DNA of 64,000 bases from the NCBI RefSeq assembly GCF_019264345.1, contig NZ_JAHVAO010000001.1, positions 434,001 to 498,000 of the forward strand, written 5' to 3'. This document shows positions 52,952 through 60,941 of the stretch, one piece after another. The first letter of the stretch is position 1; every line of letters begins with the position of its first letter. The position numbers and the translations under genes are program-made. The notes beneath the pieces were generated by a model. The model saw nothing but the letters and a program-made list of their open reading frames with translations. It was not told the DNA's origin and made no database searches. This DNA is from Marinobacter arenosus (lineage in GTDB: Bacteria > Pseudomonadota > Gammaproteobacteria > Pseudomonadales > Oleiphilaceae).

Positions 52952-53581
52952 ATGAAAAAAATCAAAACCCGCGACCGTATTCTCGACACCAGCCTGGCGC
53001 TGTTCAACAGTGTCGGCGAGCCCAATGTAACCACGCTGCTGATCTCCGATGAGATGGACATCAGCCCCGGCAATCTCTATTACCACTTCAAGAGTAAAGG
53101 CGACATCGTCGAGGAGTTGTTCGGGCGTTTCGAGGAGGAAATGCTGGATCTGCTGTCGGTACCGGAAGACGTCGACATCAGCCTCGACCAGCAGGGCTTC
53201 TTCCTGCACCTGCTGTTCGAGGCCATTGCCCGTTACCGATTCATTTACCAGGACCTGGTGAACGTGCTTTCCCGGTACGACCGGTTGCAGACCCGGTTCC
53301 GGCGTCTGCGCAAGAAAAAAACGGCGGCGTTTCTGGTGATCTGTGAGAGTTTCCGGCGGCAAAAGACCATGGAGATCGGATCGGAGCAGCTTCAGGCATT
53401 ATGCGAACAACTGACGCTAACTGCTTGCTATTGGAGCAGTTTTGATACGCTATCTCACTTGGAGGACCGGGAATTCGTGAACCCTGGCCGGGGTGTCTAC
53501 CAGATGATGCACCTTGTCATTCCCTATCTGGCACCGGATGAACAGGAGCACGCCCTCCTGATGAGCCGGGACTACCTCTAG
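52952..53581 (+). CDS. TetR-family regulator, PhaD-like
   Basis: A 209-residue repressor-type regulator. The N-terminal helix-turn-helix region RDRILDTSLALFNSVGEPNV and ISPGNLYYHFKSKGDIV resembles Pseudomonas PhaD, which governs phasin and PHA genes in response to fatty-acid metabolites. A phasin gene lies convergent 22 nt downstream, consistent with that role. Its target sites were not identified. Confidence 0.85.
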   Translation: MKKIKTRDRILDTSLALFNSVGEPNVTTLLISDEMDISPGNLYYHFKSKGDIVEELFGRFEEEMLDLLSVPEDVDISLDQQGFFLHLLFEAIARYRFIYQDLVNVLSRYDRLQTRFRRLRKKKTAAFLVICESFRRQKTMEIGSEQLQALCEQLTLTACYWSSFDTLSHLEDREFVNPGRGVYQMMHLVIPYLAPDEQEHALLMSRDYL

Positions 53582-53603
53582 GTCCGGGCCCCGGCCCGCA
53601 AGA

Positions 53604-54011
53604 TTATTCTTCCTCGTCGTCTCCGCGAAGACGCTTTAACTCACTTTCGAGAGCCTGTATCCGCCGCTCCATCGCCTCGATCTCTTCCCGACGGTGGATA
53701 CCAAGACGCCGAAGCGCACCCGACACACGCTCATCGAACAGGGTTTCCAGTTTATCCCAGGTGCCGGTGGCTCGCTCCCGGACATCGCCTACCCGGTCCT
53801 CAACAGACTTGATCTGTTTTTCAACGACGCCACGGGTCTTGTTTTCGAGCTGCTCGCCCTCCTGCACCAAACGTTCGAAAAAACGCCCCGTATCTTCTTC
53901 TGCCTTGGTGTATGCCCCGAGGCCAGCCAGCCATATCTGGCGCGCGGAATCCTTAATCTTGGCCGCCAGTTGCGGATCGTTTTCCGGCTTCTTGTCGTTT
54001 TCGTCAGACAT
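53604..54011 (-). CDS. Phasin family protein (PhaI/PhaF N-domain type)
   Basis: A 135-residue polyhydroxyalkanoate granule-associated protein. The family motif ARQIWLAGLGAYTKAEED is followed by RFFERLVQEGEQLE and a coiled-coil C-terminus (EEIEAMERRIQALESELKRL). It lacks the histone-like tail of PhaF. No PHA synthase is in the window. Confidence 0.9.
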   Translation of the reverse strand: MSDENDKKPENDPQLAAKIKDSARQIWLAGLGAYTKAEEDTGRFFERLVQEGEQLENKTRGVVEKQIKSVEDRVGDVRERATGTWDKLETLFDERVSGALRRLGIHRREEIEAMERRIQALESELKRLRGDDEEE

Positions 54012-54099
54012 GTAACAACCTCAGGGATAGAATAGTGCTGTGAACGCCCATTGTATTACACTGCGGAGCTGATTTCAGTCGGGCTGAAAGGCGCACAGC

Positions 54100-54292
54100 G
54101 AAAGGCCGCAGTATAAACAGGCATTCAATATGAAAAAATGTTTTCAAACGATCCGGGAAGTGGCTTGAAGTGTTCAAAATATGGTCAATACTTCCTGATA
54201 CCGGTATCCCTGCTGATGCCGGTTTGTCTGGAAGTCTTTCATGGATACTACTCGCACGCCTCTGCCCGGCACCCTGTGCCGGGCTTTTTTTT
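54100..54292 (+). ncRNA. Candidate small RNA ending in an orphan terminator
   Basis: Between the divergent phasin (starts 54011) and the YeeE gene (54358) lies a strong plus-strand terminator with no plus-strand gene upstream except the TetR gene 680 bp away. A TATAAA box at 54112-54117 and TTGAAG near 54164 are possible promoter elements. The 5' end is a guess. A 12-codon reading frame from 54130 is the only tiny peptide noticed there. Confidence 0.3.
54264..54292 (+). terminator. Strong rho-independent terminator
   Basis: A 9-bp perfect stem GCCCGGCAC/GTGCCGGGC with a 3-nt loop, followed by eight T. No protein gene ends close upstream on this strand. Confidence 0.92.
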
Positions 54293-54357
54293 GTTAATAT
54301 CGCCCCCACTTATATGCTTATTCCAAAACTACGGTTTAACCACAGTGGAGACTCTGA

Positions 54358-54795
54358 ATGATTGAGATTGCGTGGAGTAACTTTACGCCCTGGTCGGCGT
54401 TGGCGGGCGGCGTTCTGATTGGGCTGGCGGCCGCCAGCTTCTTGCTTCTTAATGGCCGGATCGCCGGCATCAGCGGAATACTCGGAGGCCTTCTAGTCCC
54501 GGGCCGGGGTGACATTGCGTGGCGCGTTGCCTTCCTAGCCGGGCTCATCGGCGCGCCTGCCTTATGGATCCTGGCCGCAGAACTGCCGCCCATTGAGATC
54601 AACGCCAGCTACCCGGCCCTGATCGTCGCAGGCCTGCTTGTGGGTATCGGAACCCGCTACGGTTCAGGCTGCACCAGCGGTCACGGTGTCTGCGGTCTGT
54701 CACGACTGTCCCTGCGATCCCTGGTCGCAACCCTCAGTTTCATGGGCGCGGGCTTCCTGACCGTCTACATGATCCGGCATGTGATGGGGGTGTGA
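54358..54795 (+). CDS. YeeE/YedE family transporter, first half (PmpA-like)
   Basis: A 145-residue membrane protein with about four hydrophobic segments and the conserved Cys motif [17 protein letters not shown], as in thiosulfate/sulfur importers of the YeeE/YedE family. Here the usual ~350-residue carrier is split into two genes, this one and the next, which starts 4 nt downstream. Confidence 0.9.
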   Translation: MIEIAWSNFTPWSALAGGVLIGLAAASFLLLNGRIAGISGILGGLLVPGRGDIAWRVAFLAGLIGAPALWILAAELPPIEINASYPALIVAGLLVGIGTRYGSGCTSGHGVCGLSRLSLRSLVATLSFMGAGFLTVYMIRHVMGV

Positions 54796-54799
54796 GACC

Positions 54800-55225
54800 A
54801 TGAGATTCAATATCGCTTCCCTACTGGCCGGGCTGCTCTTTGGCCTGGGACTCATCGTGTCCGGGATGGCTAATCCCGAAAAAGTGCTGGGGTTCCTCGA
54901 CATTGCCGGACTCTGGGACCCATCCCTCGCGTTCGTCATGGGCGGTGCCATCCTGGTGGGCCTGGGCGCCTTCGCGGTGGCCCGTCGCCGGACCTTGTCG
55001 TTCCTCGGCTTTTCTATGAAAATCCCGAGCAACACCCACATCGACAAACGCCTGGTTATCGGTGGTCTCGCGTTTGGCGCCGGCTGGGGTATCGCCGGTT
55101 TCTGTCCCGGGCCTGGACTGGTGGCCCTCGGTGCCGGCGAGATCAAGGCTGTTGTCTTCGTGGCCTCCATGGTCGCGGGTATGGCGGTATTCGAGGTCAT
55201 CGAGCGGCGTCGCATAAAAACCTGA
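54800..55225 (+). CDS. YeeE/YedE family transporter, second half (PmpB-like, DUF6691)
   Basis: A 141-residue membrane protein, the second half of the split carrier: LFGLGLIVSGMANPEKVLGF and the Cys motif GWGIAGFCPGPGLVALGAG. Co-translated with the first half. With the DUF442 gene it forms a sulfur-handling module like those of the BigR regulon. Confidence 0.9.
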   Translation: MRFNIASLLAGLLFGLGLIVSGMANPEKVLGFLDIAGLWDPSLAFVMGGAILVGLGAFAVARRRTLSFLGFSMKIPSNTHIDKRLVIGGLAFGAGWGIAGFCPGPGLVALGAGEIKAVVFVASMVAGMAVFEVIERRRIKT

Positions 55226-55325
55226 TCATTTCTGCTACTTTTTTTGGCCGCCATTCTGACAGCTGTCGAGCCCTGTGAGATCATGGCGGCAATTCCAAAG
55301 TCAGTGATTCCGGAGGCGTACACAC

Positions 55326-55754
55326 ATGGATATCCGAAAGATCGACGACACCATTTCGGTCGCACCACAAATCTCGGTTGACGATGTCGCGGAGGCAGCA
55401 CGCCTAGGCTTCAAAACCCTGGTGGCCAATCGGCCGGACCATGAGGAATTTGGCCAGCCACCGATGGCCGACATTGAGGCCGCAGCTCGCCAAGCGGGCC
55501 TGGAATGGATCTATATGCCCGTTGAGTCGGGAAACATCACCGACCAGGACGTGGACCGGTTCGCTCCGATGATCCGGGACGCGGAGAAACCCGTATTGGC
55601 TTTTTGTCGCTCCGGCACCCGCTGCACGGTGTTGTGGGCCCTGAGCGCCGCCCGGGAAACACCCGCCCAGGAAATTTTTACCAAAGCCCGGAACGCCGGT
55701 TACGATATCAGCGGCCTGGCGCCGCGCATGGCACAGCAAGCCGCCAATAAGTAA
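55326..55754 (+). CDS. DUF442/TIGR01244 sulfurtransferase-like protein
   Basis: A 142-residue protein of the DUF442 family, with a tyrosine-phosphatase-like loop AFCRSGTRCTVLW whose Cys can act in persulfide transfer. Standalone versions of the N-terminal domain of Blh, which partners a persulfide dioxygenase in sulfide detoxification. No dioxygenase or BigR-type regulator is in the window. GGAGG precedes the ATG. Confidence 0.88.
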   Translation: MDIRKIDDTISVAPQISVDDVAEAARLGFKTLVANRPDHEEFGQPPMADIEAAARQAGLEWIYMPVESGNITDQDVDRFAPMIRDAEKPVLAFCRSGTRCTVLWALSAARETPAQEIFTKARNAGYDISGLAPRMAQQAANK

Positions 55755-55802
55755 ACCGGCCTGGCCCCCTGCTCCCGACGACCAACCACCAGGATTCCCT
55801 CT

Positions 55803-56912
55803 ATGCAGTTCAAAGGTTCTGAGAACTTCAGCCACAATCAACCCGAGCGCCTTGGTGTACTTGTCACCAATCTGGGCACTCCCGACGCCCCGACACCGTC
55901 GGCGCTTCGTCGTTATCTGGCTGAATTTCTCTCGGACCCGCGGGTCGTCGAGCTGCCGCGCCCACTCTGGTGGCTGATTCTGCACGGAATCATTCTTCGT
56001 ATCCGCCCAAGACGCAGTGCCAAGGCCTACGCCGGCGTGTGGATGCCCGAAGGCTCCCCCCTGCTGATCCACACCGGAAAGCAGGCAGAAGGCATTCGGG
56101 AAGCCCTTAAGAAAACCTATGGTCCGAATGTCGTGGTTGGCTTCGCCATGCGGTACGGCAACCCGTCGATACCCAAGGTTCTGGATGAGATGCAGGCCCA
56201 GGGTGTGCGTAAATTGCTCGTGCTCCCGCTCTATCCCCAGTATTCGGCCTCAACGTCTGCGTCCACCTTTGATGCCATTGCCAAGGACTTCAGTAAGCGT
56301 CGCTGGTTGCCGGATCTCCGGTTTATTTCCCATTACCCGGACTTCCCGCCGTACATCGAGGCCATGGCCCGACACATCGAGGCCCATTGGGCTAACCACG
56401 GGCGCAACGACAAGCTTATCCTGTCCTACCATGGCGTTCCCTTGAAATACCTGATGAAAGGGGACCCCTATCATTGCGAGTGTCACAAAACGTCCCGTCT
56501 GTTGGCTGAACGCCTGGGGCTTGCCAGCGATGACTACCTGACCACATTCCAGTCCCGTTTCGGGAGAGAGGAGTGGCTCAAACCCTATACCGACGAAACG
56601 CTTAAATCTCTGCCTCAAAAAGGCGTAAAATCAATAGATGTATTCTGCCCCGGCTTCTCCTCGGATTGCCTCGAGACCGTTGAGGAGATCGACGAAGAAA
56701 ACCGGGAATACTTCATGGAAGCCGGTGGTGAGGGTTTCAGCTATATACCGGCGCTTAACGCCACGCCGGGGCACATTGAGGCCCTGGTGAAGCTGATTGA
56801 GGAGAACCTGCAGGGGTGGCAGGTTCCGAAGAACAAACCGGAGAATCTGGCCAAGCGCCAAAAGCGGGCAGATGAACGGAAAGAGGCTACCTACCCTGAC
56901 CGGGACATGTGA
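55803..56912 (+). CDS. hemH: Ferrochelatase
   Basis: A 369-residue enzyme inserting Fe2+ into protoporphyrin IX. Motifs are LGVLVTNLGTPDAPTPSALRR, FAMRYGNPSIP, LVLPLYPQYSASTSAS, catalytic LSYHGVP (~209) and the late Glu-rich DVFCPGFSSDCLETVEEI. The ~30-residue C-terminal extension is Lys/Glu rich. Confidence 0.96.
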   Translation: MQFKGSENFSHNQPERLGVLVTNLGTPDAPTPSALRRYLAEFLSDPRVVELPRPLWWLILHGIILRIRPRRSAKAYAGVWMPEGSPLLIHTGKQAEGIREALKKTYGPNVVVGFAMRYGNPSIPKVLDEMQAQGVRKLLVLPLYPQYSASTSASTFDAIAKDFSKRRWLPDLRFISHYPDFPPYIEAMARHIEAHWANHGRNDKLILSYHGVPLKYLMKGDPYHCECHKTSRLLAERLGLASDDYLTTFQSRFGREEWLKPYTDETLKSLPQKGVKSIDVFCPGFSSDCLETVEEIDEENREYFMEAGGEGFSYIPALNATPGHIEALVKLIEENLQGWQVPKNKPENLAKRQKRADERKEATYPDRDM

Positions 56913-56915
56913 GCT

Positions 56916-57656
56916 ATGAAGCTGAATTGCGATCTTGGGGAGAGCTACGGAGCCTGGGAGATGGGCCAGGATGAGGCGGTCATGCCCCTCATCGACATGG
57001 CCAATGTTGCCTGCGGCTTTCATGCGGCCGATCCCATGGTCATTCGTCGCACCGTTGCACTCGCCGCCGAACATGAGGTTGAAATCGGCGCCCATCCTTC
57101 TTATCACGACCTGGCCGGTTTCGGTCGACGCTCCATCGCCCATACCCCGGAAGAAATCCATGCGCTCATGCTCTATCAGCTTGGCGCCCTGGATGGCATG
57201 TGCAGGGCCGAAGGAACCCACATATCCTACGTGAAACCCCACGGCGCACTTAACAATGACATGATGCGCGACGACACCTTGCTGAGAGCCGTTGCCGAAG
57301 CCGTCGGCACCTATCGCCGCAACCTGCCGCTGATGATTCCGGTAACCTGCCGCTACCAGGAACAGCAGTCCCTGATAGAGAGCCTGGGGGTTCCGGTATT
57401 ACTGGAGGCGTTTGCCGATCGTGCATACACCAATGAGGGGCTGCTGGTACCGCGAAAGCAGGAAGGCGCTGTGCATACCGATCCCGACATCATTGTCGGC
57501 CAGGCGCTGTCATTCGCTGAGCAAGGCGGTGTCAGGAGCATCCAGGGTCGCTGGCTTGATTTGCCGGCCCACAGCCTGTGCGTTCACGGGGATAATGAGA
57601 GTGCCCTGGCCGCATTACGTGCCATCAGGGACGCCCTGAAATCGCCGACGGTATAA
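56916..57656 (+). CDS. pxpA: 5-oxoprolinase subunit A (LamB/YcsF family)
   Basis: A 246-residue subunit of the ATP-dependent 5-oxoprolinase PxpABC. Family motifs are LNCDLGESYGAWEMG, ANVACGFHAADP, IGAHPSYHDLAGFGRR and YVKPHGALNND. It lies 3 nt after hemH. pxpB and pxpC are not next to it, so the partners must lie elsewhere. Confidence 0.94.
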   Translation: MKLNCDLGESYGAWEMGQDEAVMPLIDMANVACGFHAADPMVIRRTVALAAEHEVEIGAHPSYHDLAGFGRRSIAHTPEEIHALMLYQLGALDGMCRAEGTHISYVKPHGALNNDMMRDDTLLRAVAEAVGTYRRNLPLMIPVTCRYQEQQSLIESLGVPVLLEAFADRAYTNEGLLVPRKQEGAVHTDPDIIVGQALSFAEQGGVRSIQGRWLDLPAHSLCVHGDNESALAALRAIRDALKSPTV

Positions 57657-57703
57657 CCCTGTAACGGTGGCAGACCCAGTCGATTCACCAGGTACTCTAC
57701 CCC

Positions 57704-57901
57704 TTACTTGTCAGCTTTATCGCCCAACTCCGGGAAGGACTGGCAGAAGGTGCATTCGCCCGTATCGACAGCAGCGCCGCCCGCTTCAACATACCTGACC
57801 TTCTGACTGGCATTACCGCGATTGGCGGAAACCGCATACCGACGATTCGTCCGAAGGTCCGGTCGTTCAACATTTCTGGAATCAGATGCTTCTTGGTTCA
57901 C
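57704..57901 (-). CDS. Small conserved-looking protein of unknown function
   Basis: A 65-residue reading frame starting at GTG 57901, which has GGGAGG 5 nt upstream. The product is polar, with a CTFC motif near the C-terminus (GECTFCQSFPELGDKADK). A longer frame from GTG 57970 is less likely. Coding status rests on the ribosome-binding site and orderly composition only. Confidence 0.5.
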   Translation of the reverse strand: MNQEASDSRNVERPDLRTNRRYAVSANRGNASQKVRYVEAGGAAVDTGECTFCQSFPELGDKADK

Positions 57902-58033
57902 GGAAACCTCCCACTTGCCTTTAGAGACATACTGAAGCTTCAACCAAGGAAACCCAATACGCAGATACACGGGAGTGTAGAGACTCGAATCGTCTACAAA
58001 GGAGAGGTTGTACTAGGGAAAAGAGAAGAAAAA

Positions 58034-58124
58034 TGGCGGTGGGCCAGGGATTCGAACCCCGGGAAGGCTATTAACCTTCGGCGGTTTTCAAGACCGCTGC
58101 ATTCAGCCACTCTGCCAGCCCACC
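58034..58124 (-). tRNA. tRNA-Ser (UGA)
   Basis: A 91-nt tRNA: acceptor GGTGGGC/GCCCACC, discriminator G, encoded CCA, long variable arm (GAAGGTTAATAGCCTTC) and T-loop GGTTCGAATCC. The anticodon loop TCTTGAAAA gives TGA, serine. Confidence 0.97.
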
Positions 58125-58332
58125 GTTTTTCCATTGCTGCCTTGCGACAGCGGTGAGCATGATACCGGAATTGCCTGCGCTGTCAACGCCCTGCATAAAA
58201 CCCGCCGGAATTCCTCGCATTAACAGCTTTTAATGGAATCCACCCAGCAGTTTCCTGTCGTAAATGATTGAAAGTTGCGTTTCTGTCACTATGATGGAAG
58301 ACAGTATCCAGACGTTCACAACGGAGAGCACA

Positions 58333-59031
58333 ATGGAAGATAGACGATTCGGCGTTCAAAACAATCAGGGAGCCTATTCAGCCTCCCAGACGGAGCGCGC
58401 GACCACTGGCATCAGTGCAGATGCAATGAAGGTGCTTCGAAACACCTACATGCTTCTGGGCATGACCCTGGCCTTCTCGGCCCTGACCGCGTTCCTGAAC
58501 ATGAACGGCACCCATCCCGGGTTCCTGATCACAATTGTGGGTTACATCGGTCTTCTGTTTGCCACCTACAAGCTGAAAAACAGCCCATGGGGCATTCTGA
58601 CCACCTTCGCGCTGACCGGTTTCATGGGTTACACCCTGGGCCCGATCATCGGGGCGTTTGTGGCAGCCGGCGCTTCCCAGATCGTTGCCCAGGCCCTGAC
58701 ACTGACAGCCGTAGCCTTTGTTGGCCTCTCAGCGACCGCCATCATCACCAAGAAGGACTTCAGCTTCCTGTCCAGCTTCTTGACTGCAGGCGCGTTCGTG
58801 CTGATCGGTGCCATGCTGTTGGCCTTCTTCATGGAGAGCTCCATTCTTCACCTGGCGGTATCCGCAGGCTTCACGATTTTCGCCTCCGTGATGATCCTGT
58901 TTGAAACCAGCCAGATCATCAAAGGTGGCGAGCGTAACTACGTGATCGCAACGGTTGGTCTGTACGTTTCAATCTACAACCTGTTCGTCAGCCTGCTTCA
59001 CCTGCTGTCGGCATTTGGTGGCGAAGACTGA
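58333..59031 (+). CDS. yccA: Bax inhibitor-1/YccA family membrane protein
   Basis: A 232-residue inner-membrane protein with seven hydrophobic segments, close to E. coli YccA in layout: KVLRNTYMLLGMTLAFSALT, LTGFMGYTLGPIIGAFVAAG, ILFETSQIIKGGERNYV and SLYN-like YVSIYNLFVSLLHLL. YccA modulates the FtsH protease. ATG 58333 has GGAG 7 nt upstream; earlier in-frame ATGs (58264, 58294) lack one. Confidence 0.92.
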   Translation: MEDRRFGVQNNQGAYSASQTERATTGISADAMKVLRNTYMLLGMTLAFSALTAFLNMNGTHPGFLITIVGYIGLLFATYKLKNSPWGILTTFALTGFMGYTLGPIIGAFVAAGASQIVAQALTLTAVAFVGLSATAIITKKDFSFLSSFLTAGAFVLIGAMLLAFFMESSILHLAVSAGFTIFASVMILFETSQIIKGGERNYVIATVGLYVSIYNLFVSLLHLLSAFGGED

Positions 59032-59058
59032 TCCGCAAATCGGCTCTCGCTCAAACAG

Positions 59059-59081
59059 CCCCGGCTCTTGCCGGGGTTTTT
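59059..59081 (+). terminator. Rho-independent terminator after yccA
   Basis: Stem CCCCGGC/GCCGGGG with a TCTT loop and five T, 28 bp past the yccA stop. Confidence 0.9.
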
Positions 59082-59122
59082 GCTTTAGGTAAACTGAAAA
59101 CTTTCCGGCCAGATGCATCACC

Positions 59123-59539
59123 ATGACGAACCTTGAACCGCACTCCTTTACCCTGGTGATTACCGGAGCGCCCTATTCCACCCAGGCGCCACAAACGGCC
59201 CTGGCATTCGCCAGGGCGGCCCTGGACGCCGGGCACACCATTGACCGGGTATTCCTGTATGGCGATGGCGTTCACCTCGCCTCTGACCTTGTAGCGCCGC
59301 CATCCGACGAGCCACACTGGCCAAAGAACTGGGCCAAGTTCCTGGAGAAACACAACGTACCGGGCGTGGCCTGCATAGCTTCGGCGTTGAGACGCGGCCT
59401 GATCGATCCCTCAGAACAGAAACGCTACGAACTCAGCGCTTCCAATCTCATGGCGCCGTTCGCCATCGCCGGCCTTGGCGAATGGGTAGAGGGCAACGTC
59501 AAATCCTCCAGGACCCTATATTTCCACGGAGGGGTGTGA
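59123..59539 (+). CDS. tusD: Sulfur relay protein TusD (DsrE-like)
   Basis: A 138-residue subunit of the TusBCD complex, which passes persulfide sulfur from TusA to TusE for 2-thiouridine formation in tRNA. FTLVITGAPYSTQAPQTALAF, FLYGDGVHLASDLVAPPSD, and the sulfur-carrying Cys in GVACIASALRRG (~83). First of four tightly spaced genes. Confidence 0.93.
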   Translation: MTNLEPHSFTLVITGAPYSTQAPQTALAFARAALDAGHTIDRVFLYGDGVHLASDLVAPPSDEPHWPKNWAKFLEKHNVPGVACIASALRRGLIDPSEQKRYELSASNLMAPFAIAGLGEWVEGNVKSSRTLYFHGGV

Positions 59540-59541
59540 GA

Positions 59542-59892
59542 ATGCCGACGCTTATCATCATTGACCAGCCTCCCTACGGCGCCTGGTCCGGCCGGGAGGC
59601 GCTGGACATGGCGTTTTCCCTGGCGGCGTTTGATCAGCCCGTCAGCTTGCTGTTTACCGGTGCCGGCGTTAACTGGCTTCGGAAAGGCCAGACGCCGTCC
59701 GCCATAGAGCAGAAATCCGTAGAGAAGAACCTGGCAGCCGCGCCCGTTTTCGGCATTGAGCAGATCCTGGCCGACCGAAATTCCTGCGAGCGTTACGGGA
59801 TAACAGCCCCGGTGTTGACTGACGGGGTCACCCTGACCGATGCCAATGCCAATCTCCTGGCACAATTCTCCCAGACCGCGTTTGCAGGCTGA
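59542..59892 (+). CDS. tusC: Sulfur relay protein TusC (DsrF-like)
   Basis: A 116-residue TusBCD subunit: LIIIDQPPYGAWSGREALDMA and LAAFDQPVSLLFTGAGVNWL. GGAGGGG is upstream of ATG 59542, 2 nt after the tusD stop; a longer frame from 59482 overlaps tusD. Confidence 0.92.
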   Translation: MPTLIIIDQPPYGAWSGREALDMAFSLAAFDQPVSLLFTGAGVNWLRKGQTPSAIEQKSVEKNLAAAPVFGIEQILADRNSCERYGITAPVLTDGVTLTDANANLLAQFSQTAFAG

Positions 59893-59926
59893 CCCGGACA
59901 CCGTAACGAAAACCCGGAACCCAAGA

Positions 59927-60208
59927 ATGAATGAACTTCACACACTGCATATCCTGAACAAAACCCCGGACCACCCACGATTCAGCGAATGCCTGGGAAT
60001 GCTGGGCCCCGATGACGCCATCGTGTTGATCGAGAATGGCGTGCTGGGCCTAGCCGCGACCACACACCTGAGCGCCGATCGGGTGTATGCCCTGGTTGCG
60101 GATGTCTCCGCTCGGGGCCTACCGGAGCAGAGCCACGACTCTACGCTGCTCGACTATTCAGAATGGGTCGACCTGACCCTCAGGGCGAAACGGGTAATCA
60201 GTTGGTGA
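59927..60208 (+). CDS. tusB: Sulfur relay protein TusB (DsrH-like)
   Basis: A 93-residue TusBCD subunit with LHTLHILNKTPDHPRFSECL, DAIVLIENGVLGLA and the typical C-terminus SEWVDLTLRAKRVISW. ATG 59927 is the family-like start. Confidence 0.92.
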   Translation: MNELHTLHILNKTPDHPRFSECLGMLGPDDAIVLIENGVLGLAATTHLSADRVYALVADVSARGLPEQSHDSTLLDYSEWVDLTLRAKRVISW

Positions 60209-60211
60209 AGC

Positions 60212-60538
60212 ATGACTAAAGACACAGTTCCTGAGCGAAACAACGAGGGATTTCTGGAGGATGCCTGGGCATGGAACCGGGAGACCGCAGAGGAGTTAGC
60301 CTCGGAAGATGGCGTCAGCCTTAACGAAAATCACTGGGAAATCATTATGTTCCTCAGAGATTTTTACAAGGAACATGAAATGTCGCCACCCTCCAATCGG
60401 CTGTTTGTTAAAGCCGTGAAGGACGCCATGGGCGAAGAAAAAGGGAACAGTATTTACCTGATGCAGCTGTTTCCCGGAACGCCGGCCAAGACAGCCTGCC
60501 GTATTGCGGGCCTCCCCCGCCCGACAAACTGCCTTTGA
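60212..60538 (+). CDS. tusE: TusE/DsrC family sulfur carrier with two C-terminal cysteines
   Basis: A 108-residue sulfur acceptor: NHWEIIMFLRDFYKEHEMSP and the flexible C-terminal arm KTACRIAGLPRPTNCL. The penultimate Cys is the sulfur carrier. A second Cys sits ten residues before it, the position of CysB in true DsrC; E. coli TusE and Pseudomonas TusE have another residue there. It follows tusB by 3 nt, so a tRNA thiolation role is still expected. Confidence 0.93.
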   Translation: MTKDTVPERNNEGFLEDAWAWNRETAEELASEDGVSLNENHWEIIMFLRDFYKEHEMSPPSNRLFVKAVKDAMGEEKGNSIYLMQLFPGTPAKTACRIAGLPRPTNCL

Positions 60539-60541
60539 CCC

Positions 60542-60904
60542 TCAATCAGCGGAGCGCTGTTCCCGGCGCTCGGCCTCAGCTTTGCGCTCCAGGTCCGCCG
60601 CGCTCCCGAGAAAACTGCTCAGCCCATTCTCGAACAAACCCGAGCCAAACTTCAGGAACTGGCGGGTCGACTCCTTCACCGTCCCATCCAGAGCGCTTTC
60701 AGGCAGCCCTTTGATGGCTTCCTCGACGCCACGCTTCACGCCACGAGTCACGTTCGGCTCGATTTCCTGGGACGCCTGGATGAGTTCCGCCACCTTCCTG
60801 TCCAGATAGGGCCGGACAATCAGTCCCCAGAACCCAACCAGAACCAGGACTACCGTAACACCGGTAGCCAGCACCTGCGTCGCTATTGCCGCCCAAGCCG
60901 GCAT
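60542..60904 (-). CDS. Membrane-anchored protein of unknown function
   Basis: A 120-residue protein: one N-terminal membrane segment (VLATGVTVVLVLVGFWGLIV) and a soluble helical, highly charged tail (ADLERKAEAERREQRSAD). GAGGAG precedes the ATG. Ends 3 nt from the convergent tusE stop. Confidence 0.75.
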   Translation of the reverse strand: MPAWAAIATQVLATGVTVVLVLVGFWGLIVRPYLDRKVAELIQASQEIEPNVTRGVKRGVEEAIKGLPESALDGTVKESTRQFLKFGSGLFENGLSSFLGSAADLERKAEAERREQRSAD

Positions 60905-60941
60905 GATTGCTCTCCTCGCGCCTGTCGACGCAGTTTATCGG

